This document shows positions 6,279-10,864 of a stretch of DNA of 10,864 nt, in pieces. The position numbers were made by a program, and so were the translations under genes. Below the pieces are notes generated by a model. That model worked only from the letters and a program-made list of their open reading frames with translations. It was not told where the DNA came from and did no database searches. This DNA comes from Pseudomonadota bacterium (GTDB lineage Bacteria > Pseudomonadota > Gammaproteobacteria > SZUA-229). Numbering within the stretch: position 1 is the first letter of the stretch; each line of letters begins with the position of its first letter. The stretch is taken from NCBI GenBank assembly GCA_015222965.1, contig JADFWF010000083.1, positions 1 through 10,864 of the forward strand. The letters run 5' to 3'.

Positions 6279-6322
6279 GGCAAACAGGCTTCGAGCAGCA
6301 CTCTCAATAATGGTTTGCCTGT
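6279..6322 (+). promoter_or_regulatory. Two mutually exclusive stems before the HDOD-kinase start
   Basis: GGCAAAC at 6279-6285 can pair exactly with GTTTGCC at 6313-6319, while the overlapping ACAGGC at 6284-6289 can pair exactly with GCCTGT at 6317-6322. Both pairings cannot form together. The segment ends 30 nt before the ATG at 6353, which lacks a good Shine-Dalgarno. If transcribed it would lie in the leader and could affect translation. The stems are short and the loops long, so this is tentative. Confidence 0.3.
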
Positions 6323-6352
6323 AAAAAAATTGTTGTTAATAGACATAACTAA

Positions 6353-8509
6353 ATGAATCAAAAAGCAAAACAAATTCTGCAAAAAGCAGATGTGGACAAA
6401 CTACCCAGTTTGCCGCATGTTTTGCTACAGTTGCTCGAAATCTGTCATGATGAAAGCCTGTCCTTCTCGGACCTGGCAGACATCCTGCGACAGGACCCCG
6501 CATTATATGCCCGCGTTTCCTCAGTCTGCCATCGCCATAATTGCAGCCCGAACACTCATCCACATACAGACGACATACCATCGATCGAGAGTTCGCTGCA
6601 GCACCTCGGCATCAACACGATCAAGGGTATTGCCGTCACAGCGACCGTCCAACAGTTCTTTTCGCGCACCAGCCTTGAGCGCACTGATTTTCTAAAGCAG
6701 CACTGGCAACACTCACTCTACAGCGCCAGCGTCTCCCGATCGATAGCGAAACTGTGCAACTACAGCGACCCCGATGAGGCATACACCACCGGTCTGATGC
6801 ATGACATCGGCCAATTGGTGCTGGAGGTTGCTTATCCGGAAAAATACACCAGCACCTTTGCTCAATTAAGCGAAGACGATATCTTTCACACGCTGGAGCT
6901 GGATGAATTTGAATGCACGCACCAAGAGGTCGGTGCACAGCTGCTGCATAAACATGGCGCCAACAGTTTTGTTTGTGATGCCGTGTTATATCATCACGAA
7001 AATGTTGAACAGATACTGGACGCTCACCCGCTGGTAAAAATCGTTAACGTGGCAAACATGCTGACCTGCAGTTTCTTCAAGCCAGAAGACCAGCAGGTTT
7101 TTGATGCCGCTGAAACACTCCTTGGTTTAGACAAACCGCTATTGCTGGAGATGCTGGAGAAATCACAGGCGCAGCTGAAAAACGTAACACAATCACTGGA
7201 GATAGATCTCGCCATCGATGGCATGGATGGCGAAACTGCAAAACAACAAAGTGCTGGTGATGAGTTTAAGCAGGTCCAGCTTGCTGAGCAGGTAAGAAAC
7301 ATCGCGCTGTTAGACGGAATTCACCAGCATCTTTCCCGAAGTGGCGGATTAAGTGACAATGAAGGCAAGCTATTGCCCATCATCTCGCAGCATATCGGTA
7401 TTTTGTTCGGCGTCAGCCAGTGCATCATGTTTTTATATGATGCGACGAATGACCATGTCAATGCCATTTCGACTGACAATCAGCCAGCGCAGCTCGCCGA
7501 TATCTCTATCCCGTTGAAAGCTGGCCGCAGCCTGATCACCGAAGCATTATTAAATAAACAGGCGAGCCATTCATTTGATGCGGACTCGCTTGACGATGAA
7601 CACACAAAACTTTCCGTCGTCGACCGTCAGCTGATCGGCTTCACCGAACAGGAAGGCATAATCTGCCTGCCGATGATGATGAACAACGCCGCTATCGGCA
7701 CACTGGTACTCGGCGTAGATAAGACGCAATATGAATCTTTATGGAAACAACTGCCGTTATTAATGCGCTTTGTAAATGAAGTAGCACATACCATCAGTGT
7801 CAATCATTCGGTCAGTACATCATCTGGCAGTGACGATGAACAGAGTGATCAGCTGAAACATAAGATACGTGAAGTTTTACATGAGGTTCGAAACCCGCTG
7901 AGCATCATGAACAACTACCTGGGCATACTCAGTTACAAGCTGGAAAGTGACAAACCCGCCCAGGAGGACGTACAGACCATCAAATCCGAAATCGAGCGCA
8001 TCAGCCTGATTTTAAACCGTCTGACCGAGCAGGAAGAAAGCTCGACAGACGAAACCTCGCCGGTAGACATAAATGCAATCATCGCAGACCTTACCCATGT
8101 CTTCCAAACCTCACTGTTCGCCAGCAAAAATATCCAGATTTCACTCGATCTGGATGAGCGGATCGAAAGCCTGCAAAGCAATGCCAACGCCCTCAAGCAG
8201 ATATATACCAACCTAATTAAAAATGCTGCCGAGGCACTTCCTGCAAATGGCCAACTTATGGTCTACACTCAAGATTATGTAAACGTTGACGGTAAACAGC
8301 ATATCGAGCTGTCTGTCGCCGACGACGGACCAGGGATTGATATAGACATCCTGCCACAGCTGTTTTCACCGGTGGAATCCACCAAAGGCGACGACCACGC
8401 GGGGCTAGGACTAACAATCGTCAAAAACCTGGTCAATGAATTACATGGATCAATCAGTTGCAGAAGTAGCGATAAGGGCACCAGTTTTCACATCCTGCTT
8501 CCTAAGTAA
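6353..8509 (+). CDS. HDOD-GAF-histidine kinase, soluble signalling protein
   Basis: A 718-residue protein with no membrane segment, so a cytoplasmic kinase. An HDOD domain (about 15-240) opens with LPSLPHVLLQLLEI and ILRQDPALYARV. Unlike many HDOD domains it keeps H120, the H150-D151 pair in LMHDIG and H214-H215, but the usual last Asp of HD enzymes is Asn235 in VNVANML, so hydrolase activity is doubtful. A GAF-like sensor region follows (about 320-480). The HisKA dimerisation helix has phosphoacceptor H510 in LHEVRNPLS. The HATPase domain (about 570-718) has the N box with N620 and N624, DDGPGID (G1, from 657) and HAGLGLTIV (G2, from 682). It should autophosphorylate and pass phosphate to the receiver domain of the gene 103 bp downstream on the same strand. 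The ATG at 6353 is the natural start, though its ribosome site is weak. HDOD joined to a complete kinase is an uncommon arrangement; the input signal is unknown. Confidence 0.92.
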   Translation: MNQKAKQILQKADVDKLPSLPHVLLQLLEICHDESLSFSDLADILRQDPALYARVSSVCHRHNCSPNTHPHTDDIPSIESSLQHLGINTIKGIAVTATVQQFFSRTSLERTDFLKQHWQHSLYSASVSRSIAKLCNYSDPDEAYTTGLMHDIGQLVLEVAYPEKYTSTFAQLSEDDIFHTLELDEFECTHQEVGAQLLHKHGANSFVCDAVLYHHENVEQILDAHPLVKIVNVANMLTCSFFKPEDQQVFDAAETLLGLDKPLLLEMLEKSQAQLKNVTQSLEIDLAIDGMDGETAKQQSAGDEFKQVQLAEQVRNIALLDGIHQHLSRSGGLSDNEGKLLPIISQHIGILFGVSQCIMFLYDATNDHVNAISTDNQPAQLADISIPLKAGRSLITEALLNKQASHSFDADSLDDEHTKLSVVDRQLIGFTEQEGIICLPMMMNNAAIGTLVLGVDKTQYESLWKQLPLLMRFVNEVAHTISVNHSVSTSSGSDDEQSDQLKHKIREVLHEVRNPLSIMNNYLGILSYKLESDKPAQEDVQTIKSEIERISLILNRLTEQEESSTDETSPVDINAIIADLTHVFQTSLFASKNIQISLDLDERIESLQSNANALKQIYTNLIKNAAEALPANGQLMVYTQDYVNVDGKQHIELSVADDGPGIDIDILPQLFSPVESTKGDDHAGLGLTIVKNLVNELHGSISCRSSDKGTSFHILLPK

Positions 8510-8542
8510 CTGAAATATAATAAATAAATGAACAAAAATGCA

Positions 8543-8605
8543 CACTCTGGAACGTGCTAAATAAAATAATAATGTAAGGGTTAGCTACTCTTACACAGCA
8601 GAGTG
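8543..8605 (+). promoter_or_regulatory. Structured leader that may hide the ribosome site
   Basis: CACTCTG (8543-8549) and CAGAGTG (8599-8605) are exact inverted copies enclosing a second hairpin, GTAAGGGT (8574-8581) with ACTCTTAC (8587-8594), one G-U pair and a 5-nt loop. The right outer arm contains AGAG-TG, the only Shine-Dalgarno-like sequence before the ATG at 8613, 7 nt away. If the outer stem forms, the ribosome site is paired and translation would be lowered. The inner dyad could alternatively be a protein operator. Stability has not been calculated. Confidence 0.4.
8600..8605 (+). promoter_or_regulatory. Ribosome-binding site of the REC-PAS-GGDEF-EAL gene
   Basis: AGAGTG stands 7 nt before the ATG at 8613-8615 and supports this start. 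It is also the right arm of the outer leader stem. Confidence 0.45.
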
Positions 8606-8612
8606 AAAATAA

Positions 8613-10790
8613 ATGAGTATTAATGAGCAGAAAATTCTCGTAGTAGACGACGACCCCGTCGTACTAAAAAGTTTAAAAGATTTACTCGCCATCAGAGGTT
8701 TTAATCCAAATACCGCTATTGGCGGTCAAGAGGCCATTTGCCAGCTTGACCAGAATAAATATGACCTGGTATTGCTTGATTTGCATATGCCGTACGTCAG
8801 TGGACATGATGTCATGGATCATATCAATAGCAACAAGATTGATACCTCCGTCATCATCGTCAGTGGTGAAACCTCGTTTGAAGCGGCAAAAAATGCCTGC
8901 ACCCAGGGTGCTTATGATTTTCTGCGCAAACCCTATGCCACTGATGAACTGATCATCACCATCAATAACGCATTAAAAGAAAAGCGTCTGCAGAAGCAGA
9001 ATGCTTTTATGCAGCTGCAGCTATCAGAATCGGAGCGTTTACATCGATACATCGTCAACACTTCACCGGATATTATTTATATTCTGGATCGCGATGGCCA
9101 TTTCACCTTTATCAACGAGCGCATCGAAAGCCTGCTTGGTTTCAGTAAAGAAGAGATCGTAGGCAAACATTACTCGTTCCTGGTGCATCACGATGATATG
9201 GAACAGGCAAAATACGTTTTCAATGAACGCCGCATAGGCACACGTGCAGCAAAAAATATCGAGCTGCGCTTAAAATGTAAAGACGACGGCAAGTCGCGTC
9301 ACTTTAATAATCGCACACTACCCATCGAGCTTAGCGCTATGGGTATGTACACGCCTGAAGACGAATCAAAAAATAGCTATACCGGCACCTACGGTGTCGC
9401 GCGTGATGTCACCGAACGCAAGATTGCAGAAGAGACCATCAACTTTCAGGCATACCACGATCTGCTCACCAAACTACCCAACCGCGCACTGTTACGTGAC
9501 CGTTTAAGTCTGGCTATAAATCAGGCAAAGCGAGAAAACGAAAAACTTGCGGTAATGTTCCTTGATCTTGATCGCTTTAAAAATATCAATGACAGTCTCG
9601 GTCACATGATCGGTGATGAATTATTACAGCAGGTCAGCATGCGGCTGAAAGAATGTATACGCGCCGCAGATACCTTAGCGCGCTTTGGCGGTGATGAGTT
9701 CACATTGATGTTACCTAAACTGCATGAAGGGCACGAAGACGCCAGTAAACTTGCAGAAAAAATCACCAACACATTAAAGAAACCGTTCAATGTCGATGGT
9801 CACGAACTCTATGTCAGCGCCAGTATCGGCATCGCTTTATACCCGCAAGATGGCACTGACATGGACAGTCTGATTAAACATGCCGATGTAGCGATGTACC
9901 ATGTAAAAGGTCAGGGTAAAAATGGTTATCAGTTCTATTCCAATGAAATGAATGTGCCGTACATCAAAAAGCTTTCGATGGATACAGGCATCCATAAAGC
10001 ACTGGATAACGATGAATTTAATCTTGTCTATCAGCCACAGATTAATTTACGCACCGGTGAAATCGTCGGTGTTGAAGCACTGTTACGATGGGAACACCCG
10101 GAACATGGCGCTATATCACCTTCTGAATTTATTCCTTTCGCCGAAGAAAGCGGCCTGATAATCGATATAGGCTGCTGGGTATTAAAAAGCGCCTGCGCAG
10201 AACTTAGCCGCTGGCGTGATGCCGGACTGCCTGAAATACGTATGTCGGTAAACATATCCACACGCCAGCTGATGGAAGACAGCATCGTCAAAGACATTAT
10301 TAACATATTGAAAGACTATAATCTGCCCGGACATTGCCTCGAGCTGGAAATTACGGAACACGCGATCATGAATGATATGGATAGCGTCGTCCGCAAACTA
10401 AAAGAATTAAGTGCTCACGATATTACTATCGCGATAGACGACTTTGGCACAGGTTATTCATCATTGAGCTACCTGCACAAGCTACCGATACAGACGCTTA
10501 AAATTGACCGTACTTTCCTCAAAGAAAGCCGCATAAATAAAAGCGACAACACCATCATCAATACCATCGTAGCGATGGCGAAAGGCCTTAACCTGAACGT
10601 TATCGCTGAAGGTGTTGAATCACAATCACAGCTGGAGTACCTGCGTGAGATTGACTGCTGTGAAGCACAGGGCTTTCTATTCGGCAAACCATTGCCGCCC
10701 GATGTGATTTCACAACTGCTGGTTCAGGAGCCTTTTGCGACACCTGGCAGCCGGAGTGATTCGACGAAAGGCACACACTGGCACCATTAG
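8613..10790 (+). CDS. REC-PAS-GGDEF-EAL response regulator for cyclic-di-GMP turnover
   Basis: A 725-residue soluble protein, predicted output partner of the upstream kinase. The receiver domain (about 6-122) has D12-D14, phosphoacceptor D56 in VLLDLHMP, S84 and K106 in LRKPY. A helical linker leads to a PAS domain (about 143-270) with SPDIIYILDRDGHFTFINERIE in part and the closing GVARDVTERK. The GGDEF domain has YHDLLTKLPNR, GGDEF at 359-363 and an RxxD inhibitory site at R350-D353. The EAL domain has EAL at 488-490, NISTRQ, LEITEH, DDFGTGYSS from 609, KIDRTF and IAEGVES. Both catalytic sites look intact, so phosphorylation may switch between synthesis and hydrolysis of cyclic-di-GMP. The last 20 residues (SRSDSTKGTHWHH region) are a polar tail beyond the EAL fold. 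It follows the kinase on the same strand after a 103-bp structured gap. Confidence 0.95.
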   Translation: MSINEQKILVVDDDPVVLKSLKDLLAIRGFNPNTAIGGQEAICQLDQNKYDLVLLDLHMPYVSGHDVMDHINSNKIDTSVIIVSGETSFEAAKNACTQGAYDFLRKPYATDELIITINNALKEKRLQKQNAFMQLQLSESERLHRYIVNTSPDIIYILDRDGHFTFINERIESLLGFSKEEIVGKHYSFLVHHDDMEQAKYVFNERRIGTRAAKNIELRLKCKDDGKSRHFNNRTLPIELSAMGMYTPEDESKNSYTGTYGVARDVTERKIAEETINFQAYHDLLTKLPNRALLRDRLSLAINQAKRENEKLAVMFLDLDRFKNINDSLGHMIGDELLQQVSMRLKECIRAADTLARFGGDEFTLMLPKLHEGHEDASKLAEKITNTLKKPFNVDGHELYVSASIGIALYPQDGTDMDSLIKHADVAMYHVKGQGKNGYQFYSNEMNVPYIKKLSMDTGIHKALDNDEFNLVYQPQINLRTGEIVGVEALLRWEHPEHGAISPSEFIPFAEESGLIIDIGCWVLKSACAELSRWRDAGLPEIRMSVNISTRQLMEDSIVKDIINILKDYNLPGHCLELEITEHAIMNDMDSVVRKLKELSAHDITIAIDDFGTGYSSLSYLHKLPIQTLKIDRTFLKESRINKSDNTIINTIVAMAKGLNLNVIAEGVESQSQLEYLREIDCCEAQGFLFGKPLPPDVISQLLVQEPFATPGSRSDSTKGTHWHH

Positions 10791-10848
10791 ATAAATTATT
10801 GCGATATCTGCTTCCGGCCAGGAACGGACATACAAAACAAAGTCAAAA

Positions 10849-10864
10849 GATTTTCACCGCAGAG
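10849..10864 (+). repeat. Possible edge of a dispersed CACCGCAGAG-type repeat
   Basis: The window closes with TTTTCACCGCAGAG, 60-70 bp past the last stop codon. From memory, intergenic repeats built on CACCGCAGAGACGCAGAG-like units are widespread in environmental proteobacteria, and this looks like the first unit cut by the window edge. Only about 14 bases are visible, so chance similarity is possible. The rest of 10791-10848 shows no hairpin with T-tract that would terminate the upstream gene. Confidence 0.3.

Larger units (their letters stand above)
5921..6352. other. AT-rich divergent intergenic region with many dyads
   Basis: This 432-base gap separates the divergent small gene and HDOD-kinase gene. 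It is much more AT-rich than the flanking genes. A 66-codon minus-strand frame (6182-6382) starts inside the kinase gene and shows no family or ribosome site, so I do not call it. The gap holds the perfect palindrome TGGCGCGCCA (5983-5992), a small dyad ATTAG/CTAAT (5995-6008), a hairpin with T-tract (6055-6077), two CTTTAAAAC copies (6091-6099 and near 6154), the dyad cluster at 6186-6254, and two competing stems at 6279-6322. It must contain the promoters of both flanking genes, but I see no strong consensus pair. A small RNA in this region cannot be excluded. Confidence 0.6.

Noticed and set aside
6182..6382. 66-codon minus-strand open frame across the AT-rich gap
   Set aside because: It begins inside the HDOD-kinase gene and crosses several dyads; no family features or ribosome site, so chance is the better explanation.

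Overview
The window reads as chromosomal DNA of a gammaproteobacterium of moderate GC content with AT-rich intergenic regions. The basis is the style of the signalling proteins: a NarL/LuxR response regulator, GGDEF-EAL proteins, an HDOD-GAF-histidine kinase, and a solitary Sfp-type phosphopantetheinyl transferase. Genus cannot be fixed from the sequence. I see no tRNA, rRNA, CRISPR array, transposase or phage gene. The content is mainly signal transduction, with cyclic-di-GMP as the common theme.

Left part (1-3118, all genes on the minus strand). A truncated membrane-anchored protein, probably a sensor, runs off the left edge. It lies just downstream of a NarL/FixJ-type response regulator (186-824, TTG start). 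Upstream of these is a 4'-phosphopantetheinyl transferase (953-1693). A 390-base gap follows that contains a compact 122-bp inverted-repeat (MITE-like) element built of 7-nt units. Next is a 344-residue winged-helix protein of the AbiEi-antitoxin-like/COG4861 type (2084-3118), with no AbiEii-type toxin beside it.

Middle (3119-5920). A 239-bp divergent intergenic region carries a perfect 7-7-7 inverted repeat, a good operator candidate. It separates the winged-helix gene from a six-helix membrane GGDEF-EAL protein (3358-5460, GTG start with a clear AAAGG ribosome site). A small unrecognised gene (5468-5920, minus) converges on it, with 7 bp between the stop codons.

Right part (5921-10864). 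A 432-base AT-rich gap contains a run of four adjacent or overlapping dyads (6186-6254) and a pair of mutually exclusive stems (6279-6322). It lies upstream of a two-gene phosphorelay on the plus strand: an HDOD-GAF-HisKA-HATPase soluble kinase (6353-8509) and a REC-PAS-GGDEF-EAL protein (8613-10790). The simplest reading is that the kinase phosphorylates the receiver domain and so tunes cyclic-di-GMP synthesis or breakdown. The 103-nt leader between them can fold so that the ribosome site of the second gene is paired. The window ends on the first bases of what looks like a dispersed CACCGCAGAG-type intergenic repeat.

The most noteworthy items are the HDOD-kinase/REC-GGDEF-EAL pair with its structured upstream region, the orphan AbiEi-like regulator with its candidate operator, and the heptad inverted-repeat element. 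Nothing here can be claimed as a new system from sequence alone.
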